64,000 bases of DNA from VMCP01 sp964415065 (GCA_964415065.1 CAYPYX010000007.1:12316-76315), one strand, 5' to 3'. Shown: positions 16,846-27,038, numbered from the stretch's first letter. Program-made: numbers and translations. Notes: generated by a model not told the origin, from the letters alone.

Positions 16846-18357
16846 TTAGAATTGTAAATAACCTGAGCTACTTATTTCCTTTTCGGAAACTACTTCACCG
16901 TTAACTAATATTTGCATAGTTGCAGAACCACCGCCATTAATTCTCACTGATAACGATAACATATCTGTTTTATCAATTACATCAAAGTCTTTGGTCCAAT
17001 CACAGTTAACATCTGAAATGGTTGAAACTGTTCCTTGTTTATTTTGGTAAGAAACATCCATTTTTTTAGCATCACCAATTAATCGATAGCTAAATTTATC
17101 GCCAATTGCCAATGTAACACCTGCTGTAAGGGTTCTAATCTTATCACGTTGTTCAGTTTCACAAGCTTTATCACTTAATTCCATACAACAAGTTTTGATA
17201 CCTTTTGAAATTTCGATTAATTCATCCTTACTGTATTTTGGATTTTCAGAAGCATATTCCAAATAACCGCGAGCTTCTTTCCAAAGAGCCATCAACTCTT
17301 TATCAATCTTAGCTTTAGCTTCACCGCTTGCTTTGGCTTTAGCATCCATTAGCTTTTTAGATTCATGCTTAATCAATGCAACTCCTAGGTTCCAGTTAGC
17401 ATCATGATAAAACTCATCCAATTCTCTGGATTTGCGATAATCGATGGTAGCTTCGTCCATTCTTCTCGCTTTTTCATTCAAATATCCACGAATCCAGTAG
17501 TTTCTTGCAGTTGGGGCATTTTTAATTTGTTCATCGATTTCAATCATCAAATCTGCTTCTCTGTCAATTGCGATATAATAGTTTACGAGAACGTTAAAAA
17601 TATCGTTGTTATTATTACTTTTAACCAATGCTTCTTTGATAACGCGCTTCGCTCCTGCTGTGTCTTTGTTCAACAATAATTCTTTAGAATAACTCTCAAC
17701 TAGAATTGCGCTGGGCATTTCAGTTTTCATTAAACCATCTAATATTTGGATACGTTTTACTTTATCGGAATTATTCAATGCAAAAAAAGCAATACGATCT
17801 ACAAAGAAGTCGCGTTCAACCTTTTGTCCTTTTAAATTATTGATCATAGAGGTATCCAATTTACCATACATGCTCAATAAGTTCTGGTAATAGCTTACCA
17901 GAGTATCGTAATACAACGCTTTTTTACCTTCAGAAGCACCGTTAGTTAAATCAGAAATATTTTGCGATTCATTAAATGTTGCTGCGAAAACATTTCCCAC
18001 CTCAAATTTTGCTTCTTCCAATTCATCGGCCTTCTTTTTCAATGGATTCTCAAAAAAGTTCAAAATAGACTGGCTAGCGATAAATCCTGCTTGATGACTA
18101 ATGGGTGCGATCAGAGGATTACCTCTTTTATCAAATATGCTGCGATAGACTTTAGCTCTAATCAGAAACATTCTTGGCATATTGGCTGTTTTGGGATTTA
18201 CTGCCGCTTTGTCTATTTCCTCCTTTGCTATTATTATATCATCTGGAGTACCACTCTCCAATGCAAATTCAGCAGAATTGATTGAACGAGTTTGAGAGAA
18301 CGCATCTGAACTGATTCCCAATCCAATTGCTAAAATTACATAATACAACTTTCTCAT
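16846..18357 (-). CDS. exported tetratricopeptide-repeat-like protein downstream of gyrA
   Basis: This is a 503-residue protein with a signal peptide (MRKLYYVILAIGLGISSDAFSQ, cleavage near residue 22). The bulk is helical with degenerate TPR-like units. The clearest is residues 285-330 (ARNYWIRGYLNEKARRMDEATIDYRKSRELD and a following DANWNLGVALI unit). The last 100 residues are predicted beta-rich (GDKFSYRLIGDAKKMDVSY; ATMQILVNGEVVSEKEISS). Proteins of this architecture are widespread and uncharacterised in Bacteroidota. It begins 37 bases after the gyrA stop on the same strand, so it may share the gyrA transcript. Location is probably periplasmic. No enzymatic motif is visible. Confidence 0.75.
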   Translation of the reverse strand: MRKLYYVILAIGLGISSDAFSQTRSINSAEFALESGTPDDIIIAKEEIDKAAVNPKTANMPRMFLIRAKVYRSIFDKRGNPLIAPISHQAGFIASQSILNFFENPLKKKADELEEAKFEVGNVFAATFNESQNISDLTNGASEGKKALYYDTLVSYYQNLLSMYGKLDTSMINNLKGQKVERDFFVDRIAFFALNNSDKVKRIQILDGLMKTEMPSAILVESYSKELLLNKDTAGAKRVIKEALVKSNNNNDIFNVLVNYYIAIDREADLMIEIDEQIKNAPTARNYWIRGYLNEKARRMDEATIDYRKSRELDEFYHDANWNLGVALIKHESKKLMDAKAKASGEAKAKIDKELMALWKEARGYLEYASENPKYSKDELIEISKGIKTCCMELSDKACETEQRDKIRTLTAGVTLAIGDKFSYRLIGDAKKMDVSYQNKQGTVSTISDVNCDWTKDFDVIDKTDMLSLSVRINGGGSATMQILVNGEVVSEKEISSSGYLQF

Positions 18358-18394
18358 ATTCTTAACTTTAATTTATTTTTTTATTCCGAATTTC

Positions 18395-21013
18395 TTATTC
18401 TTCATTTAGATCTTCGGATTCATTTTCATCAATACTATCATCCGCTTCATTTACATCAGAAATGGTTTCAGGAGCTTCAATAATTTCTGCATCACCAACA
18501 ATCACTGCATCTTCCAACTCCCCTTCCATTTCCTCTTCATCATCCTCACGTGGTGTTTTTGCAATATTAGCGATTGCATCCTTTTCTTTAATGTTAATTA
18601 GACGAACCCCTTGTGCTGCTCGACCCATAACTCTTAACTTATCGGTTGCCATTCTGATGGTCATACCGCTCTTGTTAATTATCATCAATCCATCTTCATC
18701 CGTTACTTCCAAAATACCTACTAGATTTCCAGTTTTCTCAGTTACAGAAATGGTTTTTACACCTTTTCCTCCCCTTCCAGTAACACGGTAATCATCTAAA
18801 TCAGTACGTTTTCCATATCCTTTCTCACTAACAACTAAAATGGTTGTCGCCTTTTTAATAGGATTAACACAAACCATGCCAATTACCTCATCGCTATCGT
18901 CTTCCAATGTTACACCGCGAACACCAGCAGCTGTTCTTCCCATAGGACGAACTTTGGTCTCTGAAAAACGAATCGCTTTACCTTTTCTTTTAGCAATTAC
19001 AATTTCGCTCTCACCATCGGTTAAACATGCTTGCAACAATTCATCTCCATCACGAACGGTAATGGCATTGATACCATTGGCTCTTGGGCGACTGTAAGCT
19101 TCTAACGAAGTCTTTTTAATCACACCATTCTTGGTCACCATAATGATAAAATTATTCTCTAAATATTCAGGATCCTTAAGATTATTAATATTCAGATACG
19201 CTTTAATTTTATCGTCTGATGGGATGTTGATTACGTTTTGGATAGGCCTTCCTTTTGTCGCTTTCGCACCTTCTGGAATTTCATAAACTTTTAACCAGAA
19301 ACATCTTCCTTGTTCTGTAAACAACAATAAATAGTTGTGGGTGCTGGCTACAAATAAATGTTCAACGAAGTCTTCATCTCTATGAGAAACCCCTCTCATT
19401 CCCCGACCACCACGATTTTGTTCTTTGTATTCAGACAAAACCGTACGTTTGATGTATCCTTTATGTGAAATGGTAATTACTACCTCTTCGTTTGGAATAA
19501 GATCTTCGATATTGATTTCTTCGGCATTGAATTCAATTTCGGTTTTACGATCATCGCCAAATTTATTGGAAACCTCAATAGTTTCATCTTTGATGATAGA
19601 CATTCTTAATTCTTTATCGCCTAGGATTTTTTCGTAGTATTCAATTTCCTTCAACACAGCATTGTACTCTTCACGGATTTTATCCATTTCAAGTCCAGTT
19701 AACCTTTGAAGACGCATATCCAAGATGGCTTTAGATTGAATTTCACTCAATCCAAATTTTTCCATTAAGCCATTTTTCGCTTCTTCAGGTGTTTGACTCT
19801 TTCTAATCAATTCAATTACCGCATCTAAATTGTCAAGTGCAATAATCAAACCCTCCAAAATATGAATTCTTTTTCTTGCTTCACGAAGTAGATATTCCGT
19901 TCTACGAACAACGATTTCGTGGCGATGGTTAACATAATGCTTAATCATATCTTTCAGATTGAGCATTTCTGGCTTACCATGTACAAGAGCAATATTATTA
20001 ACAGAGAAACTACTTTGTAATGGAGTGTATTTGTATAATTGATTCAATATGACGTTAGGAATTGCGTCACGTTTTAGTTCAAATACAATTCTCATACCCT
20101 GTCTACCGCTTTCATCGCGAACAGCCGATATACCTTCAATTACTTTTTCATTGATTAAATCTACTGCTTTTACGATAATTTGAGGAGGAGAAACTTGATA
20201 TGGAACCTGAGAAACAACAATCATTTCCTTACCCGATTTTGTAGTTTCGATCTCCGCTTTTCCACGGATCACTACTCTACCTCTACCGGTTTCAAATGCA
20301 TCCCTAATTCCCTCGACACCATAAATAATTGCACCCGTTGGAAAATCTGGTCCTTTTACGTGTTCCATTAAATCCGCTACGGTTACATCATTATTATCGA
20401 TATATGCACAAATCGCTGCGCACACTTCTCTTAGGTTATGAGGTGCCATATTGGTGGCCATACCAACAGCAATTCCGCTAGCTCCATTTACCAACAAATT
20501 GGGTATTTTCGCTGGCAATACGGTGGGTTCTTCTAAACTTTCGTCGAAATTAGGGCGAAAATCAACGGTTTCTTTATCAATATCCACCATCATCTCTTCG
20601 GCAATTTTACGAAGACGAGCTTCCGTATAACGCATAGCAGCTGGGGGATCTCCATCAATTGAACCAAAGTTTCCTTGTCCATCCACAAACGGATATCTCA
20701 AACTCCAGTCTTGAGCCATACGAACCATGGTATCATAAACTGAAGAATCACCGTGCGGATGATATTTACCTAAAACTTCACCTACGATACGAGCAGATTT
20801 TTTATAAGGACGATTGGAAGCTAAGCCCAATTCTACCATTCCGTACAATACCCTTCTGTGTACCGGCTTCAAACCATCACGCACATCGGGAAGTGCTCGG
20901 GAAACGATTACCGACATCGAATAATCGATGTAAGCAGTTTTCATTTCATCTTCAATATTAATTGGAATAATTCTTTCTGTGAATTCTTCGGGATTAAGAT
21001 TATTTTCTTCCAT
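18395..21013 (-). CDS. gyrA: DNA gyrase subunit A
   Basis: GyrA is the DNA-cleaving subunit of gyrase, which introduces negative supercoils. The catalytic Tyr129 is in AAMRYTEARL. The quinolone-resistance region HPHGDSSVYDTM has Ser90 and Asp94 at the positions of E. coli Ser83 and Asp87, i.e. the wild-type, quinolone-susceptible residues. A GyrA-box-like GRGGKGVKT in the C-terminal beta-pinwheel identifies it as GyrA rather than ParC. The 872-residue length is normal. The last 50 residues are strongly acidic (DDEEEMEGELED through NESEDLNEE), comparable to the acidic tail that modulates supercoiling in E. coli GyrA. It starts 156 bases after the M16 gene with a terminator in between. Confidence 0.98.
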   Translation of the reverse strand: MEENNLNPEEFTERIIPINIEDEMKTAYIDYSMSVIVSRALPDVRDGLKPVHRRVLYGMVELGLASNRPYKKSARIVGEVLGKYHPHGDSSVYDTMVRMAQDWSLRYPFVDGQGNFGSIDGDPPAAMRYTEARLRKIAEEMMVDIDKETVDFRPNFDESLEEPTVLPAKIPNLLVNGASGIAVGMATNMAPHNLREVCAAICAYIDNNDVTVADLMEHVKGPDFPTGAIIYGVEGIRDAFETGRGRVVIRGKAEIETTKSGKEMIVVSQVPYQVSPPQIIVKAVDLINEKVIEGISAVRDESGRQGMRIVFELKRDAIPNVILNQLYKYTPLQSSFSVNNIALVHGKPEMLNLKDMIKHYVNHRHEIVVRRTEYLLREARKRIHILEGLIIALDNLDAVIELIRKSQTPEEAKNGLMEKFGLSEIQSKAILDMRLQRLTGLEMDKIREEYNAVLKEIEYYEKILGDKELRMSIIKDETIEVSNKFGDDRKTEIEFNAEEINIEDLIPNEEVVITISHKGYIKRTVLSEYKEQNRGGRGMRGVSHRDEDFVEHLFVASTHNYLLLFTEQGRCFWLKVYEIPEGAKATKGRPIQNVINIPSDDKIKAYLNINNLKDPEYLENNFIIMVTKNGVIKKTSLEAYSRPRANGINAITVRDGDELLQACLTDGESEIVIAKRKGKAIRFSETKVRPMGRTAAGVRGVTLEDDSDEVIGMVCVNPIKKATTILVVSEKGYGKRTDLDDYRVTGRGGKGVKTISVTEKTGNLVGILEVTDEDGLMIINKSGMTIRMATDKLRVMGRAAQGVRLINIKEKDAIANIAKTPREDDEEEMEGELEDAVIVGDAEIIEAPETISDVNEADDSIDENESEDLNEE

Positions 21014-21114
21014 CTTTAAAAATCAAATATGTGCAATTTACTATAAAACAAAGGATTTCTGTCGAAAAATACGGGGATGTTGCCCACATTTTTTAGACAT
21101 ATTTTTTCAAAAAA

Positions 21115-21143
21115 AAATGGCGGATCACAACGATCCGCCATTT
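21115..21143 (-). terminator. rho-independent terminator after the M16 protease gene
   Basis: A perfect 12-bp stem, AAATGGCGGATC with GATCCGCCATTT, has a 5-base loop. On the minus strand it is followed by a long T tract (the A run at 21109-21117). It lies 27 bases after the M16 stop and before gyrA. Confidence 0.9.
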
Positions 21144-21169
21144 GTATTAAAATATTAATATTTAACTAC

Positions 21170-24082
21170 TTACTTGTAGTTTTTTCTATGGTTAGTTTGA
21201 CCTTTTTTGTAGTATTTAATTTTACCAGATCCATCCTTACCTAGCAATTGAACTTTACCCAATCCCAATTGCTCTAATCTTTTCTTTAAAAGCAACATAT
21301 CACCAGCAACAATGATCACCATATTGTCGGTATCCATGTATTTTTTGGCTAGAGCATTGATTTCTTCTTTAGAAATATTTTGAAGGATTTTTAATTGTTC
21401 TTCTGTGTAATTTTCAGGTAGATTTCTTGAAGCCAATTGATTTATAAATCCTGCTTTTTGACCTAAACTCTCATAATCCAAAGCTTCAGAAGCAATCAAA
21501 GCGGATTTCGTAAAATTAAATTCTTCATCCGTAATACCCTTATCTCTGAAATTCTCCAACGTCCAAATAATTTCACTCAAAGCACTATCAGTAGCATTAG
21601 CTTTGATACTTGCTGAAACTACATAGTAACCTGGCAAATCTTTAAATGAAGAGCTAAATCCTCCATTTATACCGTAAGTCCATGCTTTATCTTCACGGAT
21701 TTTCAAATTCAAACGAGAGTTAAAGTTACCAGCTAGGGCGAAGTTCATGATGGTATTTTTGAAGAAATCACCGTTATAATCGTAAGGCAATGTTCTAAAA
21801 CCGATGATAATATCACTTTGTTCAGCATCCGCATATTGAACACCGAAAATTTGAGTGGTTTGTAACTCAGGCGCTACAACAGGCTTGTTCACAACTACGT
21901 TCTTGTTGGGTATTTCAGAAACAAATTGAAGTTTTTTAACTGCTGTTTCCTTATTCATTGGGCCTACTACAATACATTTTGCGACATTAGCAGAAATGAA
22001 CGTTTCATAATACTTTTTGCAATCATTAATACTTACTTTGGCGTAATCATCTGCTGATGTAAAATGTCCGATTGAATTCACATCATATCTTAAACGATTA
22101 GAAGCATTCATTAAACCAGTTGAGCGACTAGACAAGGAGCTACGAGCACCCTCAACTACACGCTTCATCAATTTATCGTATTCTTTTTTATCCCAACGAG
22201 GTTCTAATAACATTTCTCTTAAAATAGCTAATGATTCATCTAATTTTGATTTATCACAAACTAAAGAAACACTAACACCTGTTGTACCAGCAGAAAAAGA
22301 AATACTCGCACCTAAACGCTCCAGAGCATTTTCTAATTGTTCAGGAGTTTTATTTTTGGTACCGGCATCCATAATAGAAGCCATCATTTCTGCTGTACCC
22401 CAAGGGAATGCGGAACCATTTTCATTCAATTTTCCACCTTCGAAGGATAATTGTACCAATACTTTTGAAGTTTCATTAAATTCAGTACCCCAAATTTCAA
22501 TTCCATTAGACATTTTCTCTTTGAAAATTTTTGGAACTGAAACGGGTTTGATTTGCGATGGAGTTGGACGAATCGAACGATCGAAATTATCAACTACTTT
22601 TCTTTCTTTCAAATTAGCGTATTCAATTTCCATTGCATCGCTTTTGAAACTTGCATTGGGATTGAAACTAACGTATTTAGCATTGGTGTCGTTATCCGAT
22701 TTCTGAGCCGGTTGAATTTCGATTGTTGAGGAATATTTACCTTTTATGTACTTACGGTAGACACGTAAAATATCTTCGCGAGTAATGTTTCTGTAACGAG
22801 CCATTTCGTCTTCAATGCCGAATAGTTTTCCTTCAGCATTTTTAAGATCCATGTACCAATATTGACTTAAATAATTGGCTTTATTATCTGCACTTTCTAA
22901 ACCACTACCCATAGAATTTAGGATGTTTTCTTTAGCACGGGTTAAGTCATCATCAGAGAAGTTTACGTATTCAAATGAATCTAAAATATTCTTCAATTCA
23001 TCTTTCAATTTAAACATATTACTCCAAGGATATCCCACCAATGTAAAGCTAAACTCTCCCGCTAATTCATGGTTTGCAGCACTTAAAGGATTGTTAGATG
23101 CTTGTACCTGCAAAGCCGATTCGGTATCTACAAAACGTTTGTATAGCACAGAAGATTTTGTACTTCCCAACAAGTAAGATAATAAATCCAACGCCGCATC
23201 ATCTTCATGATAAGCAGGAACTGATGGATAGGTTATGTACATTAAAGGCAAATAGGCATTGTAATCAGGGTATGATTTAATTCTATCTTTCTCTAGTGTA
23301 ATGGGCTTTAAGCGTTTCTTTTTTACTTCTTTTCCTTTAGGGATGCTACCAAAGTATTTTTCAGTCCATTTAACTACATCGGCAGTATTTACATCCCCCG
23401 AAACGATAACACACGCGTTATTTGGTCCATACCATCTCAAGAAAAAGTTTCTCAAATCCGAACTGTCTGCGCGATTCAAATCATCTACAAATCCGATTGT
23501 TGACCAAGAATATGGATGCTCAGCTGGGTATAATTCCTGGTCTTTAACCTCCATCAAAAAGCCATAAGGAACACCATAACGTTGGTCTTTTTCATTTTTT
23601 ACTGTAGAACGTTGAATTTCAAATTTCTTTTGAGTAAAACCTTCAAGGAAGAAACCCATACGATCAGCTTCCATCCACAATGCAGTTTCTGTAAAATTGG
23701 ATGGGAATGTTTCGATGTACACGGTTCTGTCACGCGTGGTATTTCCGTTTACTTCACCACCATATTCTTTGATAATTTTAAAATGTTCTTCATCTGCAAC
23801 ATGCTTAGATCCTTGAAATAACATGTGCTCAAAAAAGTGTGCAAAACCGGATTTTCCCGGTGTTTCACGCGCGGAACCTACGTGATAGGTAACGTTTAAG
23901 TGAGCCACTGGATCAGAATGATCTTCTGAAACAATTAATGTAAGTCCGTTTGGAAGCACGTACATTTCATACGGAATATTCAACTTCCCAGGAACAGATT
24001 CTACCTTTTCAATCAGAGTCGCTTGCGCATTGACCCAACCTATTGATAGGGATGAAAATAAAACGAAAATTAATTTTTTCAT
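21170..24082 (-). CDS. double-domain M16 (pitrilysin-type) zinc protease, exported
   Basis: This 970-residue protein has a signal peptide (residues 1-20, ending NAQ) and two fused M16 halves. The first half carries the inverted zinc motif HFFEH (His82, Glu85, His86) in GKSGFAHFFEHMLFQGS, followed by the helix GGEVNGNTTRDRTVYIE. The second half (from about residue 515) has the M16 fold signature ATEMMAS-like region but no HXXEH and is expected to be structural. This paired arrangement equals the bacterial two-subunit M16B proteases fused into one chain. It would act in the periplasm on small peptides, but the substrate is unknown. A consensus promoter directly precedes it and a strong terminator follows, so it is a single-gene unit. 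Confidence 0.92.
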   Translation of the reverse strand: MKKLIFVLFSSLSIGWVNAQATLIEKVESVPGKLNIPYEMYVLPNGLTLIVSEDHSDPVAHLNVTYHVGSARETPGKSGFAHFFEHMLFQGSKHVADEEHFKIIKEYGGEVNGNTTRDRTVYIETFPSNFTETALWMEADRMGFFLEGFTQKKFEIQRSTVKNEKDQRYGVPYGFLMEVKDQELYPAEHPYSWSTIGFVDDLNRADSSDLRNFFLRWYGPNNACVIVSGDVNTADVVKWTEKYFGSIPKGKEVKKKRLKPITLEKDRIKSYPDYNAYLPLMYITYPSVPAYHEDDAALDLLSYLLGSTKSSVLYKRFVDTESALQVQASNNPLSAANHELAGEFSFTLVGYPWSNMFKLKDELKNILDSFEYVNFSDDDLTRAKENILNSMGSGLESADNKANYLSQYWYMDLKNAEGKLFGIEDEMARYRNITREDILRVYRKYIKGKYSSTIEIQPAQKSDNDTNAKYVSFNPNASFKSDAMEIEYANLKERKVVDNFDRSIRPTPSQIKPVSVPKIFKEKMSNGIEIWGTEFNETSKVLVQLSFEGGKLNENGSAFPWGTAEMMASIMDAGTKNKTPEQLENALERLGASISFSAGTTGVSVSLVCDKSKLDESLAILREMLLEPRWDKKEYDKLMKRVVEGARSSLSSRSTGLMNASNRLRYDVNSIGHFTSADDYAKVSINDCKKYYETFISANVAKCIVVGPMNKETAVKKLQFVSEIPNKNVVVNKPVVAPELQTTQIFGVQYADAEQSDIIIGFRTLPYDYNGDFFKNTIMNFALAGNFNSRLNLKIREDKAWTYGINGGFSSSFKDLPGYYVVSASIKANATDSALSEIIWTLENFRDKGITDEEFNFTKSALIASEALDYESLGQKAGFINQLASRNLPENYTEEQLKILQNISKEEINALAKKYMDTDNMVIIVAGDMLLLKKRLEQLGLGKVQLLGKDGSGKIKYYKKGQTNHRKNYK

Positions 24083-24089
24083 AAAAAAA

Positions 24090-24120
24090 CAAAAATACGT
24101 TTCTTGATGCCTGTTTCAAA
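24090..24120 (-). promoter_or_regulatory. promoter of the M16 protease gene (TTTG-N19-TATTTTTG)
   Basis: On the minus strand TTTG (24120-24117), 19 bases, then TATTTTTG (24097-24090) match the Bacteroidota consensus exactly. The box ends 7 bases before the ATG at 24082, implying an mRNA with almost no leader. Confidence 0.8.
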
Positions 24121-24285
24121 ATAACTTAGACGATTGTGCATAATTGATGGACAAAATAACCTAAAATTCAACTTCAAGACGTTCAATTTCCTTGGTTTAA
24201 CCCAGAAAAACGGAAGAATAATGTCATTTTGCACTAAAAATGATAAAATTTAAATCAAAATCATCAATTTTGTGTTAAACAATAC

Positions 24286-24304
24286 TTTAGCAATAGTTGC
24301 TAAA
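24286..24304. promoter_or_regulatory. inverted repeat upstream of the CXXCH/T9SS protein gene
   Basis: TTTAGCAA and TTGCTAAA form a perfect 8-bp dyad around TAG, 62 bases before the start at 24367. No T run follows, so it is more operator-like than terminator-like. Nothing else is recognised in the 284-base intergenic stretch 24083-24366 apart from the M16 promoter. Confidence 0.35.
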
Positions 24305-24366
24305 ATTGAATTCTTAATATTCTTCAGATCTATTTTACTGATTCTGAAATACGCAAAAAGAAGTAT

Positions 24367-27015
24367 ATGAAAACCAAAGTTATAAAATCAGCAGTTTTAC
24401 TACTGGGCTTAATGTCTGTATCAATTTATCAAATTCACAGTAGTTCCGGCGGAGCATCTACACCCAAAACGGGTGCACCCTCTGAAACTACTTGTACATC
24501 TTGCCACAACACCTATTCCGTTCAAACTAGCGGCACAAAATACGATAAAATCAAATTAAGTATCCCATTTACGGGTGGTGGTTACATTCCTGATTCTACT
24601 TACCGTGTAACCATTAGTTACCGCGAAACGAATATTACAAAATACGGCTTCCAAATAACTGCGTTAAATTCAAAAAATGAAGCTGCGGGAACATTTACTA
24701 ATATTAATTCCCGTGTTCAAACCTTTTCAAGTACCGTTGGTTCCGGAACTCGATATTATGCTGAACATACAGGAACAGGCACTTCTGCAGTTTCTGGTGA
24801 TTCAGTAGCATGGACATTCGAATGGAAAGCACCGAATTCCAATGTGGGCGATGTGAAATTCTACCTAGCTCTGAATGTTACTAACAGCAGCAGTGGTGTA
24901 ACCGGTGATTATATTTATAACAAAACGTTTACCGTTTCTCCCTCCACTTTGTTACCAAAAGCAAAAGCCATCCTTCAAAGTCAGCCATGTTCTGGAGTTA
25001 ATTTAAACTTCTCAGCGGATTCCTCGGTTAATGGAAATTCCTACACATGGAGATTTTTAGGTGGTGCAACACCATCGTTATCCACTTCAAAAAATCCATC
25101 TGTTACCTATAGTAGTACGGGTGCTAAATCTGCAATTTTGGAAGTTTCCAACTCCAAAGGAAAATCCAAACCAGATACGTTAACCTTTACTGTTGTTACA
25201 GGAGCTACTGCTCCAAGCTTAAATGTAAGCAACAGCATACCTTTATGCAAAGGAGACACCGCCAAATTATCTGTAACCCCCACTTCAAATCATGGTTATG
25301 TTTGGTCAACTGGACAAACGGGCAATCAAATTTCCGTTGACACTGCAGGCGTATATTACGTTACAGCAATTAGAACAAATGGTTGTGAGCGTAAATCTTC
25401 CGACATTAATGTTTTAGTCATTCCCAAACCGAGTTTTAACGTATTGTATGGATTTTCGGGGGATACTATTTGCGCAGCTGAACCGTTGTTGTTATTTACT
25501 CAAAACAAAAATGGATTTGCCGACTCCTACTCTACATCTTCTAAAACAGGTCCTTACGTAACGGATTCTTTATTAGTAGTTAATATTGGTAAATTGAATA
25601 AGACAATTCAAGTTTGGTCTAAAAGTAAAAATGGATGTGTTCAGGGTCCAATTTCTAAATCATTTTTTGGAATCGATACGGTTTCAGGTCCTTCTGTTTC
25701 TGTAAAAACAAAATATTTAGATCGCATTACCTTTACTTGGAGTAAAATTCCATTCGCAACAGAATACCGCTACAGTATTGATAGTGGGAAAACCTGGAAT
25801 AGTCCAATTGAGGGAAAACTTAGCGATTCAACCAGCATTGATTTGAAGAGCGTAACTCAAAAAGTGGATTTTTGGATACAAGCTCGAACGTCAAAATACT
25901 GTGGAATTACACAGATTAGTAAAATTTCATCAGGCGGAGTGGGTTGTAATGATATTGTTTTGAGAACACAAATTAGCAAGGACTCAATTTGCTTTGGTGA
26001 ATCCACCAAAATCACCGTTTCAGGTTTACCCAATCATTCCAAATGGGCCATACGTTTTGATGGGAAACTTTATAAGGATAGTATATTCACCATTACTTCT
26101 TCAAAAACCCAAAATTGGATATTTTCTGCAATCGACTCCACTCAAATAGCGTGTGGTTTTTATGATAAACAGGTGCGAATAGTTGCAGATTCTGTTGAAG
26201 AACCAAACTTGGTGATTAACCCTCAAAATAATGAAATAATTTGTGGTGGATTAGCTCAAATGGAAGTTTCACTGAATAATCCAAGCCCAACAAATAATCG
26301 AAATTTAAGGATTAAATTAAAAAATCTAGATACCATAATCGATACTTATCCATACAAATTGATAATAAATGGTTCCTCCGATTCCATTGTTTATTGGTAC
26401 GAAAGTTCTTCTATTCGAGGTTGCAAATCGAAGGATCAATCTTATCGACTCTTGTTCAGAGATAGTATTTCAACCCATTTTGCGGTTAAATGGTTGAATA
26501 ATTTCAATTATAGCATTGTTAAATCTCTGAAGAACGATAATGATAGTTTAACGTTTAAACTGATTAAAGACAATCAGACAATATATACGAGCAATTCAGA
26601 TTCTTTCATTTACGATTTCCAAAATGAAGCAAATTCACCCATTAAGGTAGTTTTGATTGTGAAAAATGCGCCATGCTTAGATTCAAGCATTTATGAATTC
26701 AATTCCAACAATTTGAGAACCCAGGTGTTCCAAAACTATTCTTTTACATTGTCACCAAATCCTATTTCTAATTTAGAAGATTTAAATGTGAATAACATTA
26801 AGAATCAGGATGTGGCATTTGCCAGAATTCTTTCCATCGATGGAAAAGAATTAGTTCAAAAAGTTAAAATTAATGCATCCGGAAAACTAGAATTCAAGAA
26901 TTCAAATTCAAGTAATTTAAATTCGGATTTACAAGACGGATTTTATTTAGTTGAGATTTTGGATTCAAAGTACAACCGTATTAAAACAGAAAAGATTCAA
27001 AAAATTGGAAGATGA
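24367..27015 (+). CDS. secreted CXXCH-containing 'choice-of-anchor V' protein with T9SS sorting domain
   Basis: This is an 882-residue exported protein. A signal peptide (residues 1-24) is followed by GAPSETTCTSCH, whose Cys43-X2-Cys46-His47 is a c-type haem attachment motif. A Reeler-like beta domain spans about residues 50-195 and matches the choice-of-anchor V proteins common in Bacteroidota. A PKD-like region (200-280) and several Ig-like or fibronectin-like segments follow. The C-terminal 80 residues (FTLSPNPISNLEDL to KTEKIQKIGR) are a T9SS type A sorting domain. Whether haem is really attached is unknown, because only one motif is present and a distal ligand cannot be identified. Its last codons form one arm of a terminator stem shared with uvrA. 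Confidence 0.85.
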   Translation: MKTKVIKSAVLLLGLMSVSIYQIHSSSGGASTPKTGAPSETTCTSCHNTYSVQTSGTKYDKIKLSIPFTGGGYIPDSTYRVTISYRETNITKYGFQITALNSKNEAAGTFTNINSRVQTFSSTVGSGTRYYAEHTGTGTSAVSGDSVAWTFEWKAPNSNVGDVKFYLALNVTNSSSGVTGDYIYNKTFTVSPSTLLPKAKAILQSQPCSGVNLNFSADSSVNGNSYTWRFLGGATPSLSTSKNPSVTYSSTGAKSAILEVSNSKGKSKPDTLTFTVVTGATAPSLNVSNSIPLCKGDTAKLSVTPTSNHGYVWSTGQTGNQISVDTAGVYYVTAIRTNGCERKSSDINVLVIPKPSFNVLYGFSGDTICAAEPLLLFTQNKNGFADSYSTSSKTGPYVTDSLLVVNIGKLNKTIQVWSKSKNGCVQGPISKSFFGIDTVSGPSVSVKTKYLDRITFTWSKIPFATEYRYSIDSGKTWNSPIEGKLSDSTSIDLKSVTQKVDFWIQARTSKYCGITQISKISSGGVGCNDIVLRTQISKDSICFGESTKITVSGLPNHSKWAIRFDGKLYKDSIFTITSSKTQNWIFSAIDSTQIACGFYDKQVRIVADSVEEPNLVINPQNNEIICGGLAQMEVSLNNPSPTNNRNLRIKLKNLDTIIDTYPYKLIINGSSDSIVYWYESSSIRGCKSKDQSYRLLFRDSISTHFAVKWLNNFNYSIVKSLKNDNDSLTFKLIKDNQTIYTSNSDSFIYDFQNEANSPIKVVLIVKNAPCLDSSIYEFNSNNLRTQVFQNYSFTLSPNPISNLEDLNVNNIKNQDVAFARILSIDGKELVQKVKINASGKLEFKNSNSSNLNSDLQDGFYLVEILDSKYNRIKTEKIQKIGR

Positions 27016-27038
27016 GTTAATTCTCATCTTCCAATTTT
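27001..27038. terminator. bidirectional terminator made of the 3' ends of two convergent genes
   Basis: A perfect 16-bp stem (27001-27016 with 27023-27038) has a 6-base loop. The left arm is the end of the 24367-27015 gene including its TGA; the right arm is the end of uvrA, whose TAA lies in the loop. T runs lie on both outer sides (CCAATTTTTG on plus, CCAATTTTTTG on minus). Confidence 0.85.
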
